Origin: SHZI01 sp041396045
Lineage (GTDB): Bacteria; Pseudomonadota; Gammaproteobacteria; Steroidobacterales; GCA-2729495
Assembly (NCBI GenBank): GCA_041396045.1
Contig: JAWKZI010000008.1
Span: 62,001 to 126,000, forward strand
Direction of reading: 5' to 3'
DNA: 64,000 bases
Part shown: positions 16,003 to 25,818 of the stretch, piece by piece
Layout of the letters: each line of letters opens with the position of its first letter
Numbering within the stretch: the stretch's first letter is position 1
Made by a program: the position numbers and the translations under genes
The notes under the pieces: model-generated
What the model was told of the DNA's origin: nothing
Seen by the model: the letters and a program-made list of their open reading frames with translations, nothing else
The model's database searches: none

Positions 16003-16034
16003 TTAAAAAAAAGCCCGGCGCACGGCCGGGCTTT
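16003..16034 (-). terminator. Rho-independent terminator after the PEP-CTERM gene
   Basis: Stem AAAGCCCGGC (16010-16019) with GCCGGGCTTT (16025-16034) and a five-base loop; the adjacent A-run at 16005-16012 is a T-run on the minus strand. It ends transcription of the gene at 16058-16621. Confidence 0.8.
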
Positions 16035-16057
16035 CACGTCGCGTGACCGAAAGGAGA

Positions 16058-16621
16058 TCAGGTGATTCGCCGCCTTGCCCAGCCCAGCAGGCCTAGCGCC
16101 GACCCGAACAGCCAGACTGTGGCGGGCACGGGAACAGGGCGAACCAGGAAATGACCAGCCGTCGTATCGACCAGATTGAAATTGCTTGATAGCAGGCTGG
16201 TGGTCGCGGCTCCGGCACCAAGTCCGGACATGTGGTAATTCGGTCGGGTTGTTTGCGTCACGCTCCAGGAAGCAAACCCGCGTCCGGTTGCATTCACGGT
16301 TGCGCAAAACTGGGTACATCCGAGAAAGGACAGAAGCGTTGATGCAGCGGGGTTGTTCAGCACATTGTTGACATTGTTGGTTGTCAGGAAACCGGCGTTC
16401 GTAAAAAGTGCGATGACCTGCGCCTCGCTCGCATGTGCGTAGCCATCGACAGTGACGAACGTCGATGCCTCAGCGGCATTCCAGGAAATCCCCAGGGTTT
16501 GCGTCAGATCGAGCCACTCAAGCCCCGTGCCTGTGTCGATCATGCTGGTGCCGTTGTCGATCAGCGCGGCATTGGCTGATCCGAAGACAAGCAGAAGAAG
16601 TAGCCCGTGAATTCGTTTCAT
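16058..16621 (-). CDS. VPLPA/PEP-CTERM sorting-domain exported protein
   Basis: 187 residues. A Sec signal peptide (MKRIHGLLLLLVFGSANA, cleavage near residue 18) is followed by a domain with TGLEWLDLTQT, common in exported proteins of exopolysaccharide-forming bacteria. The C-terminus holds the sorting signal: a VPVPA motif, a hydrophobic helix (TVWLFGSALGLLGW) and a basic end (ARRRIT), the PEP-CTERM pattern processed by an exosortase in other organisms. The ATG at 16621 is chosen because a G-rich ribosome-binding site precedes it and the signal peptide begins there; a longer start at 16666 would disrupt the signal peptide. Twin 20-bp repeats lie upstream at 16711-16750. Confidence 0.82.
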   Translation of the reverse strand: MKRIHGLLLLLVFGSANAALIDNGTSMIDTGTGLEWLDLTQTLGISWNAAEASTFVTVDGYAHASEAQVIALFTNAGFLTTNNVNNVLNNPAASTLLSFLGCTQFCATVNATGRGFASWSVTQTTRPNYHMSGLGAGAATTSLLSSNFNLVDTTAGHFLVRPVPVPATVWLFGSALGLLGWARRRIT

Positions 16622-16710
16622 CTGGATCGCCCCCAAGGCTGCATCGTTTGTGTTGTTAGCTGCCAATTAATCCAACATTGGCTTGTGGTGATCGTTGCCC
16701 GGCTTTGCCA

Positions 16711-16750
16711 GCAGGTGATTTAAATCTGAGGCAGGTGATTTAAACCTGAG
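16711..16750. repeat. Tandem pair of 20-bp repeats, operator-like
   Basis: Two adjacent 20-base copies, differing at one position, each with CAGGT...(A/C)CTG half-sites around an AT-rich GATTTAA core; the second copy is a clean CAGGT-N7-ACCTG dyad. They lie 90-130 bases upstream of the PEP-CTERM gene start on the minus strand, a typical place for a regulator site. The binding protein is unknown. Confidence 0.55.
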
Positions 16751-16970
16751 GTTTTATATAAATGAAGAAGGTGCTCTTTACAATACCGGCAAATCGTGTT
16801 TGCGCTGACTCAGGGTTATGTCAAAAGTGGTGCCAAGGGATAGTACAAGGATTTCAATGCGTTGCGATCCATTGAGGAACCCCCGGGGCGCGGAAGCAAC
16901 GGACCACCCGCATGAAAAATGTAATGTTTGCAGCGCAAACAAACCTGACAATAAGTTGTGGCAGTGGACC

Positions 16971-17000
16971 AAAAAAAAGCCCCGCCGAAGCGGGGCTTTT
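16971..17000 (-). terminator. Rho-independent terminator of groES-groEL
   Basis: GCCCCGC (16979-16985), loop CGAA, GCGGGGC (16990-16996), flanked by an A-run at 16971-16978 that is a T-run on the minus strand. It lies 45 bases after the groEL stop. Confidence 0.88.
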
Positions 17001-17044
17001 CGTAGTCGTCTTGCGAGACCTGGCAAGTACGCCAAATGGCGTTC

Positions 17045-18676
17045 TTACATATCCATCCCGCCCATGCCACCACCAGGCATCGGCATCGGAGAATCCTTCT
17101 TCGGTGCCTCGGCAATCATGGCCTCGGTGGTGAGCAGCAATCCGGCGACGGAAGCTGCGTTCTGCAAGGCAGACCGCGCGACCTTGGTCGGATCGATGAT
17201 ACCCATGGCCACCAGATCACCGTATTCGCCGGTCTGGGCGTTATAGCCAAAGTTGCCCTTGCCTTCGGCAACCTTGTTCAGCACAACCGCACCATCTTCT
17301 CCGGCGTTGATGACGATCTGACGCAGCGGCTCTTCGAGGGCACGACGCAGGATGTTGATACCCGCGTTCTGGTCGTCGTTGTCGCCCTTGAAATCCTTCA
17401 GCGCTTCACGAGCCCGGATCAGAGCGACACCGCCACCTGGCACCACGCCTTCTTCGACGGCTGCACGCGTGGCGTGCAACGCATCTTCAACGCGGGCCTT
17501 CTTTTCTTTCATCTCGACTTCGGTAGCAGCACCGACCTTGATCACGGCCACACCGCCGGAGAGCTTGGCAACACGCTCCTGCAGCTTTTCGCGATCGTAG
17601 TCGGAGGTAGTCGCCTCGATTTCCTTGTTGATCTGGTCAACGCGCGCCTTGATGTCCTTCGACTTGCCGGCACCATCGATAATCGTGGTGTTTTCCTTGT
17701 CGACGACAACCTTCTTGGCCTTGCCCAGATCTTCCAGGCGGGCCTTCTCCAGCGACAGCCCGACTTCTTCGGCAATCACCTGACCACCCGTGAGTACAGC
17801 CATGTCCTGCAACATCGCCTTGCGACGGTCGCCGAAACCAGGAGCCTTCACGGCACAGACCTTGACGATACCGCGGATCGTATTCACGACCAGCGTGGCC
17901 AGGGCTTCACCCTCGACGTCTTCGGCAACGACCAGCAGAGGCTTGCCGGACTTGGCAACATTCTCGAGCAGTGGCAGCAGTTCGCGGATGTTCGAGATCT
18001 TCTTGTCGTACAGCAGGATGTAGGGCTGTTCCAGCTCGGCATGCTGCTCGTTTGCGTTGTTGATGAAGTAAGGGGACAGGTAACCACGATCGAACTGCAT
18101 GCCCTCGACGACATCGAGCTGGTTCTCAAGGCCGGAACCGTCTTCAACGGTAATCACGCCCTGCTTGCCAACTTTGCCCATGGCTTCGGCCAGCGTGTGG
18201 CCGATTGACTCGTCACCATTGGCAGAAATAGTGCCAACCTGCGCGATGGCCTTGTCGTCCTGACAGCTCTTGGAGAGCTTGCTGAGCCGCTCAACGACCA
18301 TAATCGTGGCCTTGTCGATGCCGCGCTTCAGGTCCATCGGGTTCATGCCGGCAGCAACCGACTTCAGACCTTCCCTCAGAATCGACTGCGCCAGCACCGT
18401 GGCGGTCGTGGTGCCGTCGCCAGCAACGTCGGAAGTGTTGGACGCGACTTCCTTGACCATCTGCGCGCCCATGTTCTGAAACTTGTCTTCGAGTTCGATT
18501 TCTTTAGCGACGGAAACGCCGTCTTTGGTGACGGTCGGCGCGCCGAAGCTCTTGTCGAGCACCACGTTACGACCCTTGGGACCCAGCGTTACCTTGACGG
18601 CATCGGCCAGGACGTTGACGCCGGCGAACATGCGCGAGCGGGCGTCATCACTGAAACGTACTTCTTTGGCAGCCAT
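17045..18676 (-). CDS. groL: 60-kDa chaperonin GroEL
   Basis: 543 residues; with GroES it forms the ATP-driven folding chamber in the cytoplasm. The N-terminus AAKEVRFSDDARSRM, the nucleotide-binding stretches TLGPKGRNVVLDKSFGAP and DVAGDGTTTATVLAQ, and the Gly-Met-rich tail GGMGGMDM are all typical. It is the distal gene of the groES-groEL operon, 41 bases after groES, with a strong terminator behind it and a CIRCE-like operator in front of groES. The sequence looks intact. Confidence 0.98.
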   Translation of the reverse strand: MAAKEVRFSDDARSRMFAGVNVLADAVKVTLGPKGRNVVLDKSFGAPTVTKDGVSVAKEIELEDKFQNMGAQMVKEVASNTSDVAGDGTTTATVLAQSILREGLKSVAAGMNPMDLKRGIDKATIMVVERLSKLSKSCQDDKAIAQVGTISANGDESIGHTLAEAMGKVGKQGVITVEDGSGLENQLDVVEGMQFDRGYLSPYFINNANEQHAELEQPYILLYDKKISNIRELLPLLENVAKSGKPLLVVAEDVEGEALATLVVNTIRGIVKVCAVKAPGFGDRRKAMLQDMAVLTGGQVIAEEVGLSLEKARLEDLGKAKKVVVDKENTTIIDGAGKSKDIKARVDQINKEIEATTSDYDREKLQERVAKLSGGVAVIKVGAATEVEMKEKKARVEDALHATRAAVEEGVVPGGGVALIRAREALKDFKGDNDDQNAGINILRRALEEPLRQIVINAGEDGAVVLNKVAEGKGNFGYNAQTGEYGDLVAMGIIDPTKVARSALQNAASVAGLLLTTEAMIAEAPKKDSPMPMPGGGMGGMDM

Positions 18677-18717
18677 TGAATGTCTTCCTTAAATTCAGTT
18701 GTTCGGTTTGGGTTCGA

Positions 18718-19008
18718 TCAGCCTTCGATAACGGCAACGATGTCGTCTTCCTTCATTACCAGCAGCTCCTCGCCGTCGACCTTGACCTCGGTGCCGCTGT
18801 ACTTGCCGAACAGCACCTTGTCGCCGGCCTTCACGTCGAGCGCGCGGATGTCGCCGTTCTCCAGAATGCGACCCTTGCCCACCGCGATGACCTTGCCCTT
18901 GATGGGCTTTTCAGTCGCAGTGTCAGGAATCACGATGCCACCGGGGGATGTGCGCTCCTCTTCGGTGCGCTTGATAATCACGCGGTCATGTAGCGGACGA
19001 ATCTTCAT
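18718..19008 (-). CDS. groS: 10-kDa co-chaperonin GroES
   Basis: 96 residues, the usual GroES length. Begins MKIRPLHDRVIIKRTEEE, has the mobile-loop region ERTSPGGIVIPDTATEKP that contacts GroEL, and ends in the conserved LVMKEDDIVAVIEG. First gene of the groES-groEL operon. The region 19009-19150 contains a CIRCE-like element, so HrcA-type repression is likely; a sigma-32 promoter may also be present but was not clearly seen. Confidence 0.98.
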   Translation of the reverse strand: MKIRPLHDRVIIKRTEEERTSPGGIVIPDTATEKPIKGKVIAVGKGRILENGDIRALDVKAGDKVLFGKYSGTEVKVDGEELLVMKEDDIVAVIEG

Positions 19009-19095
19009 GGCAAGTAACTCCTTGAAATGCCTCTATTTAATGTCATACTGACGGGCTTGGGCAGCTACCACCTGTGGTGTTGTGGCACCACATCG

Positions 19096-19122
19096 TTAGC
19101 ACTCTCCCCTTGAGGCTGCTAA
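19096..19122. promoter_or_regulatory. CIRCE-like HrcA operator upstream of groES
   Basis: TTAGCACTC-N9-GGCTGCTAA. The first arm is a perfect CIRCE half-site and the second differs from GAGTGCTAA at two positions; the nine-base spacing is exact. It is located 88 bases before the groES start. An HrcA gene is not in the window. Confidence 0.78.
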
Positions 19123-19163
19123 TCATAGGGGCGCGCGGTGGAATTTCAAGGCCCGGTATGGGC

Positions 19164-19243
19164 CAGAAATGGGGACGCTACCCTTTTTGCACGCCAATTG
19201 GCGCTACCAACGGGCACGTATAAGGGTAGCGTCCCCATTTCTG
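19164..19243. repeat. REP/MITE-like element with perfect 22-bp inverted arms
   Basis: The arm at 19164-19185 (starting CAGAAATGGGGACGCTACC) is repeated in perfect inversion at 19222-19243; the 36-base loop contains the 12-bp palindrome CGCCAATTGGCG at 19192-19203. It lies between the groES promoter and cutA. GGGGAC-containing palindromes of this kind are common as REP sequences mobilised by REP-associated transposases in proteobacteria; that link is from memory, not shown here. Confidence 0.65.
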
Positions 19244-19262
19244 ATTGACATAATCCGGGGCT

Positions 19263-19586
19263 ATGAACGAAGAGATTCTGGTTGTGCTGTGTACCTGCCC
19301 CGATGAGCGCACGGGTACCGGAATTGCGACCGCCCTCCTCGCCGAAAATCTGGCCGCGTGCGTGAATTGCGTGACCGGAATCCGGTCCATGTACCGGTGG
19401 GAAGGGCAAACGCGGGAAGACACCGAGGTGCTGCTGGTCATCAAGACCACGACATCCCGGTATGCCGCGCTGCAAGCACTTATACAGGCGCGTCATCCAT
19501 ATGATGTACCTGAAGTTATTGCCATGCCGGTGGTAGCCGGCGCAAGCAACTATCTGGATTGGATCAGGCAGGCAACCAGCGAATGA
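19263..19586 (+). CDS. cutA: Divalent-cation tolerance protein CutA
   Basis: 107-residue small cytoplasmic protein that forms trimers in the family; linked to copper tolerance, exact role unclear. Conserved features are LCTCPDERTGTGIATALLAE near the N-terminus, the AACVN turn, SMYRWEGQ, and the C-terminal HPYDVPEVIAMPV stretch. The TGA stop overlaps the ATG of dsbD (ATGA), a cutA-dsbD order widespread in gammaproteobacteria. Confidence 0.95.
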   Translation: MNEEILVVLCTCPDERTGTGIATALLAENLAACVNCVTGIRSMYRWEGQTREDTEVLLVIKTTTSRYAALQALIQARHPYDVPEVIAMPVVAGASNYLDWIRQATSE

Positions 19587-21906
19587 AGCGACTGTTCACT
19601 ACATTTACGGCAATTGTGGCGCTGCTCGTCGGCGTTGCCGCCCATGGCCAGGTATCGGGCCAGGTATCGGGCCAGGCGCCCGAGCCGGACGTCCTCAAAC
19701 CGGAACAGGCTTTCCAATACACGGTCAGCGCCGTTGCCGACGCCCTGGTGGTCCGCTGGAACATCCGGCCCGAGTACTACCTGTACAAGGAGCGGATGAG
19801 TTTCGAGAGCCGCACGCCCGGTATCACGCTGGGCGCGGCCCAGATGCCGGCCGGCGAACTGCACAGCGACGAATACTTCGGCGATATGCACATCTACCGC
19901 GGCACCGCCGAAATCCGTTTGCCGCTTGCGGCTCGCGACGCAAACGTCAACAGCATTGCGCTGGCCATCAAATCCCAGGGTTGTGCCGACATCGGTCTTT
20001 GTTATCCGCCGCAGGTCTGGGTCAGCAACGTGAGCTTGCCGACGACGGGCGCATCGGGTGGTGGCGCAGGCCCGGCCACCGGCCTTGCCGCCCTGCTCAA
20101 TCGTAATACCAGCAAGCCCAAAGACGAGCCCTTGCCCGTCGAAGAGGCTTTTCGATACAGCATCAATGCAGGACCCCTTCACGCTGCTGGTCAAGTGGAC
20201 GATAGCCCCTGGCTACTACCTCTACCGTCACAAGCTGGGAGCGGAGACGAACAGCTCATCAGCAGAGCTGGGGCCACCATCACTGCCGCCCGGCGAGCCC
20301 AAAGTCGACGAGGAGTACGGCAACACACTCGTGTTTCACGACGAAGTCACGATGACCATGCCGCTCACCCGCAGCGATCCGGTGCCAGCTCCCTACCGCT
20401 CACAATTCACTATCAGGGGTGCAAGGAAGACAGCATCTGTTACCCGCCGCAGACGGTGGCCACCTCGGTATCGCTGCCCCCGGCAGTTGCAGGAACGACT
20501 GCAGCCGCCGCTACAGGAACGGAGACTTCCGAGCAGGATCAGCTGTTTCTGCTGATCCGCGATGGCAATCTGCTGGCCGTGCTGGCCATCTTCGGGGGCC
20601 TCGGCTTGTTGCTGTCCTTCACGCCCTGCTGTCTGCCGATGTACCCGATCCTGTCGGGCATCATCGTGGGCCAGGGCAAGGCCGATGGCGCACCGCTCGG
20701 AACCAGCAAGGCATTCCTGCTGTCTCTCGCGTTCGTCATAGGCATGGCGCTGACGTACACCATTCTCGGTGCGGTATTTGCCGCTGCCGGCGCGCAGGTG
20801 CAGGCAGTCATGCAGCAACCCGTAGTGATCATCGGCGTGGCCCTGCTGTTCGTGGCGCTGGCGCTGTCGATGTTTGGCCTGTTTGATCTGCAGATTCCAA
20901 CAAGCTGGCAAACGAAACTGAACTCGATCTCCGGGCAGCAACGCTCAGGCAGTCTGGTTGGCGCCGCGATCATGGGCTTCATTTCCGCAGCGGTCATCAC
21001 CACCTGCGTCACACCACCACTGGTTGCTGCGCTGGCAGTCATCGCCAAGACCGGCGATGTCACCCGGGTGCGCTGGCCCTGTTTGCGCTGGGCATCGGCA
21101 TGGGCATTCCGCTGCTTGCGATCGGCGCTTCAGCCGGGCGACTGATACCGAAGTCAGGCGCGTGGATGGTCTCGGTGAAAGCCGCGTTCGGCCTGATGAT
21201 GCTGGCCATGGCAGTCTGGATGCTGGACCGCCTGTGGCCCGGCACGCTGACGCTGGCGCTGTGGGCCGTGCTGCTGGTCATCGGCGGTGTCTTTCTCGGC
21301 GCCTTCGCGCCGCTGGACTCGTCGGCACCGCTGTCCCGGAAAATCGGCAAGGGCTTTGGCATCGTCGCAACGCTGTACGGAGCCGCGCTGCTCCTCGGCG
21401 CGCTGGCCGGCAACGACGACGCCCTGCGCCCCCTGCAGTTCAGTGCCGCACCATTCGCGGTCGGATCAAATTCTGTTGCCGGCACCGAGGCTGGTCACGT
21501 CACGTTTACCCGCATCAAGACGGTCGCGGATCTGGATCAGGCTGTGGCCAGCGCCGTAGCTGCCGGCCAACCCGTTCTGCTCGACTTCTATGCGGACTGG
21601 TGCGTGTCATGCAAGGAGATGGAACAGTACACATTCACTGATCCAGCCGTTAAGACGGCCCTGGCAAAAGCCGTTTTGCTACAGGCTGATGTTACGGCCG
21701 TAGATGCCGACGATCGCGCCCTGATGCGCCACTTCGGCATCGTCGGCCCGCCGACCATCGTGTTCTTCACGGCCGACGGCCGCGAACTGGGTTCACAGCG
21801 GGTGGTGGGCTTCAAGCCGGCAGCCCAGTTTGCGGCACATCTGCAGCGGGTCTTTGGACTGCCGCTGGTGCCATCTGAACAGGCCGTGGCTGATAACCGG
21901 CCCTGA
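19583..21906 (+). pseudogene. dsbD: Thiol:disulfide interchange protein DsbD, interrupted by three frame changes
   Basis: Inner-membrane reductant transporter that passes electrons from cytoplasmic thioredoxin to periplasmic proteins. Order: signal peptide (residues 1-22), a first DsbD-alpha domain with Cys in SQGCADIGLCYPP, a second alpha domain with YQGCKEDSICYPP, an eight-helix core starting SFTPCCLPMYPI with VITTCVTPPL, and a C-terminal thioredoxin domain (YADWCVSCKEME). Reading frame changes near 20165-20180, near 20375-20400 and at the GGG of 21065-21067; restoring one G at the last site rejoins the conserved sequence. Repaired, it would have about 774 residues. Sequence error is more likely than a dead gene. 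Duplicated alpha domains are uncommon. ATGA overlap with cutA. Confidence 0.85.
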
Positions 21907-21911
21907 TATCG

Positions 21912-22580
21912 GTGAGCCCGTTTCGACGAATTGCCATTGGCCTGTGGGTGGCTGTATTTCTGCTCACCGGCATCCTCTTCGGCACCGGCTGGCGCCCATG
22001 GACTGTCAACAATACTGTCAATACAGCTGCCAACTCTTCTGAAGAGTCGCAACAAACTGATCCCAATACTGTTTCCGGATCTGCTGTCAATATCGGCGAT
22101 CCACTCCCCGACATTACCCTTGCCGATCTCTACGGCCAGCCGCAGTCGCTCTCAACCTGGTCTGGCCGGACGCTGCTGATCAATTTCTGGGCGACCTGGT
22201 GCGCCCCGTGTCGACAGGAAATGCCATTGCTGGAGCAGTTTCAGCAGGCCGTGGACCCCGCCCAGGTGCAAGTGGTGGGCATTGCCATCGACCGGCTGGA
22301 TCCCGTGATGCGATTTCTCGGTGAGACGGGCGTGACCTACCCGAATCTGGTGGGCCAGATGGATGCGACACGGATTGCCGAGCGATTTGTCAGCGATCTG
22401 GCGCTACCGTTGTCCGTGGTCGCTGCCCCGGACGGCACGGTGCTGGCGGTACATATGGGAGAGCTGCATGCCGGCGATCTCAAGCAAATCGCGACGGCCG
22501 CAGACGGCCTGGCAACAGGTACACTGTCGCCCAGCCAGGTTTTCGACACCTTGAAGTTAGGTGCTGCGCAAAACCAGTAG
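21912..22580 (+). CDS. TlpA/ResA-like membrane-anchored thioredoxin
   Basis: 222 residues starting at GTG 21912. An N-terminal membrane anchor (near residues 7-26) is followed by a polar linker and a thioredoxin fold with the redox pair in FWATWCAPCRQEMPLLEQF, in the periplasm. TlpA-type proteins reduce disulfides for cytochrome c or Cu(A) assembly and can receive electrons from DsbD, whose gene ends six bases upstream, so the two probably work in one pathway. The cis-Pro region reads LALPLSVVAAPDG. Confidence 0.85.
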   Translation: MSPFRRIAIGLWVAVFLLTGILFGTGWRPWTVNNTVNTAANSSEESQQTDPNTVSGSAVNIGDPLPDITLADLYGQPQSLSTWSGRTLLINFWATWCAPCRQEMPLLEQFQQAVDPAQVQVVGIAIDRLDPVMRFLGETGVTYPNLVGQMDATRIAERFVSDLALPLSVVAAPDGTVLAVHMGELHAGDLKQIATAADGLATGTLSPSQVFDTLKLGAAQNQ

Positions 22581-22652
22581 CCCCTCCTTATGTTCTTTTG
22601 CGGCGAATATCGCTAAGCTTGCCGCTATCTTCGTTGAACATGCTGCTATTTG

Positions 22653-23102
22653 ATGGCAACACTGCTATTACTGAACGGCCCCAACCTTAATTTGCTCGGG
22701 CAGCGCGAGCCACAGGTTTATGGCGCCACCACTCTGGCCGACATCGAAAGCGGCCTGACCGCTTCAGCGGCCGCTGCCGGGCACAGCCTGGAATCCTTTC
22801 AGACCAATTCCGAAGCAGCACTGGTCGATCGCATCCAGCAGGCCGCGGGCCGCGTCGATTTCATTCTTCTGAATCCCGGCGCGCTGACGCACACCAGCGT
22901 GGCGCTGCGCGACGCGCTGCTGGCCGTCGCCATCCCGTTTATAGAGATTCACCTGAGCAATGTTCAGGCCCGGGAGGAGTTCCGCCGGCACTCCTATGTA
23001 TCGGACATCGCCGTGGGCGTTATCACTGGCCTGGGCGCTCTGGGTTACCAGTTGGCTTTCCAGGCCGCGTGCGCCCGGCTAGACACCCCACGTTCCCAAT
23101 AG
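22653..23102 (+). CDS. aroQ: 3-dehydroquinate dehydratase, type II
   Basis: 149 residues; converts 3-dehydroquinate to 3-dehydroshikimate in the shikimate pathway. Type II signature residues are present: N11, R18 and Y23 in NGPNLNLLGQREPQVYG, the catalytic His in NPGALTHTSVALRDAL, and EIHLSNV followed by FRRHSY for substrate binding. ATG 22653 is used, not the adjacent TTG. Located directly before accB-accC, the usual arrangement in many gammaproteobacteria. Confidence 0.97.
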   Translation: MATLLLLNGPNLNLLGQREPQVYGATTLADIESGLTASAAAAGHSLESFQTNSEAALVDRIQQAAGRVDFILLNPGALTHTSVALRDALLAVAIPFIEIHLSNVQAREEFRRHSYVSDIAVGVITGLGALGYQLAFQAACARLDTPRSQ

Positions 23103-23112
23103 AGGACGTTTC

Positions 23113-23595
23113 ATGGATATACGCAAGGTCAAGAAGCTCATCGAGTTACTGGAAGAATCGGGACTCGCGGAGCTGGAGATCACTGAGGGCGAGGAATCGG
23201 TCCGGATCACCCGCCAAACGCCGGCTGCCGCGCCAACCCAATATGTGATGCCTCCGACGTACGCCGCACCCGGTGCCGCGCCCGTTGCCGCACCCGGACC
23301 TGCAGGCGCCACCTCAAGCCCCGGCGGCGTTGCGCCTCCGTCGAACCCCGGCCCGCAAGGTCACCAGGTGCTCTCGCCAATGGTCGGCACCTACTACGAA
23401 GCATCCGCGCCCGGCTCGCCCAACTTCGTGGCGATCGGCGATCAGGTCAAGATCGGCGACACCCTGTGCATCATCGAAGCAATGAAGATGATGAACCAGA
23501 TCGAGGCCGACGTAGACGGCAAGGTTGTCGCTGCGCTGGCCAAAAACGGTGAGCCTGTCGAGTTTGGCCAGCCGCTGTTCGTCATCGAGCCCTGA
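23113..23595 (+). CDS. accB: Biotin carboxyl carrier protein of acetyl-CoA carboxylase
   Basis: 160 residues. The N-terminal domain (MDIRKVKKLIELLEESGLAE) is followed by an Ala/Pro-rich flexible linker of about 50 residues and the C-terminal biotinyl domain, where K125 in EAMKMMN is the biotin attachment site. It carries CO2 from AccC to the transcarboxylase in the first step of fatty acid synthesis. Seven bases separate it from accC. Confidence 0.98.
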   Translation: MDIRKVKKLIELLEESGLAELEITEGEESVRITRQTPAAAPTQYVMPPTYAAPGAAPVAAPGPAGATSSPGGVAPPSNPGPQGHQVLSPMVGTYYEASAPGSPNFVAIGDQVKIGDTLCIIEAMKMMNQIEADVDGKVVAALAKNGEPVEFGQPLFVIEP

Positions 23596-23602
23596 CCTAC
23601 TG

Positions 23603-24943
<1,341 letters not shown>

Positions 24944-24951
24944 CAGCCACC

Positions 24952-25815
24952 ATGTCCGAGAGCTGGCTTCAGGCAACCGTGGACTGCCCACAATCCCGCC
25001 TTGCCGCGCTGGAGGAAATTTTTGCGGCTCTGGGTTCGCTCGTGACGTGGACCGAGGCCGCAGACGACGAGGAAATTCTGGAGCCTGACCCGGGCGCCAC
25101 GCCACTGTGGGACGCCGTACGGCTAACCGCACTGTTTCCACCGGAAACCAGCCAGGCCGCCCTGAGCGCCGCGCTGCCGGACCTGGAGCTGCACTTCGCC
25201 ACAGTGGCCGACCGTGACTGGGATGCCGAGTGGCGGCGCTCGCTGAAACCCTTGCGTTTCGGGCAGCGCTTGTGGGTGTGTCCGGCAGGTCAACCCGGTC
25301 CGGACCCGTCCGGTATCAGTGTCACTCTGGAACCGGGCCTGGCCTTTGGCACCGGCACTCACCCCACCACTGCCATGTGTCTGGTCTGGCTGGAAGCCCA
25401 GCCGCTGACCGATACGCGGGTGCTGGACTACGGCTGCGGCTCCGGAATTCTGGCCATTGCCGCCCTGGCCCTGGGCGCCCGTACGGCCGTTGGTGTGGAC
25501 ATCGATCCGCAGGCACTGACAGCCAGTCGGGAGAACGCCGCGCGCAATGGCTGCGCACAAAAGCTGACTGTAGTCGGCGTGGCGGACGATTGCGGATCAG
25601 TAGACGTTCTGGTGGCCAACATCCTGTCCGGTCCGCTGGTGCGGCTGGCACCGGAACTGCGTCGGTATACGGCACCGGGCACGCGGGTGGCCTTGAGCGG
25701 TATCCTGTCGGACCAGGCCCCGGAGGTAATTGCTGCGTTCAAGCCGTGGGTGAGCCTGACGGTCGCCGATACGCAGGGCGACTGGATATTGCTTGCCGGC
25801 ACGGTAACGCCCTGA
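24952..25815 (+). CDS. prmA: Ribosomal protein L11 methyltransferase
   Basis: 287 residues. S-adenosylmethionine-dependent enzyme that trimethylates L11. The N-terminal substrate domain (WLQATVDCPQSRLAALEEIF) is followed by a class I methyltransferase domain with the SAM motif VLDYGCGSGILAIAALALGA and the downstream VANILSGPLVRLAPEL. ATG 24952 lies eight bases after accC; the order accC-prmA is common in gammaproteobacteria. Confidence 0.95.
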   Translation: MSESWLQATVDCPQSRLAALEEIFAALGSLVTWTEAADDEEILEPDPGATPLWDAVRLTALFPPETSQAALSAALPDLELHFATVADRDWDAEWRRSLKPLRFGQRLWVCPAGQPGPDPSGISVTLEPGLAFGTGTHPTTAMCLVWLEAQPLTDTRVLDYGCGSGILAIAALALGARTAVGVDIDPQALTASRENAARNGCAQKLTVVGVADDCGSVDVLVANILSGPLVRLAPELRRYTAPGTRVALSGILSDQAPEVIAAFKPWVSLTVADTQGDWILLAGTVTP

Positions 25816-25818
25816 CCC

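Larger units (their letters stand above)
16622..17044. other. Gene-free interval between the PEP-CTERM gene and groEL
   Basis: 423 bases without a credible coding frame. It holds the tandem 20-bp repeat at 16711-16750, an inverted repeat TGTTTGC-AGC-GCAAACA-like element near 16924-16942 (GTTTG and CAAAC arms), and the groEL terminator at 16971-17000. The promoter of the PEP-CTERM gene must lie here on the minus strand. Confidence 0.6.

Noticed and set aside
17036..18208. 390-codon open frame opposite groEL
   Set aside because: Antisense of a highly conserved gene; such long antisense frames over groEL are routine in GC-rich genomes.
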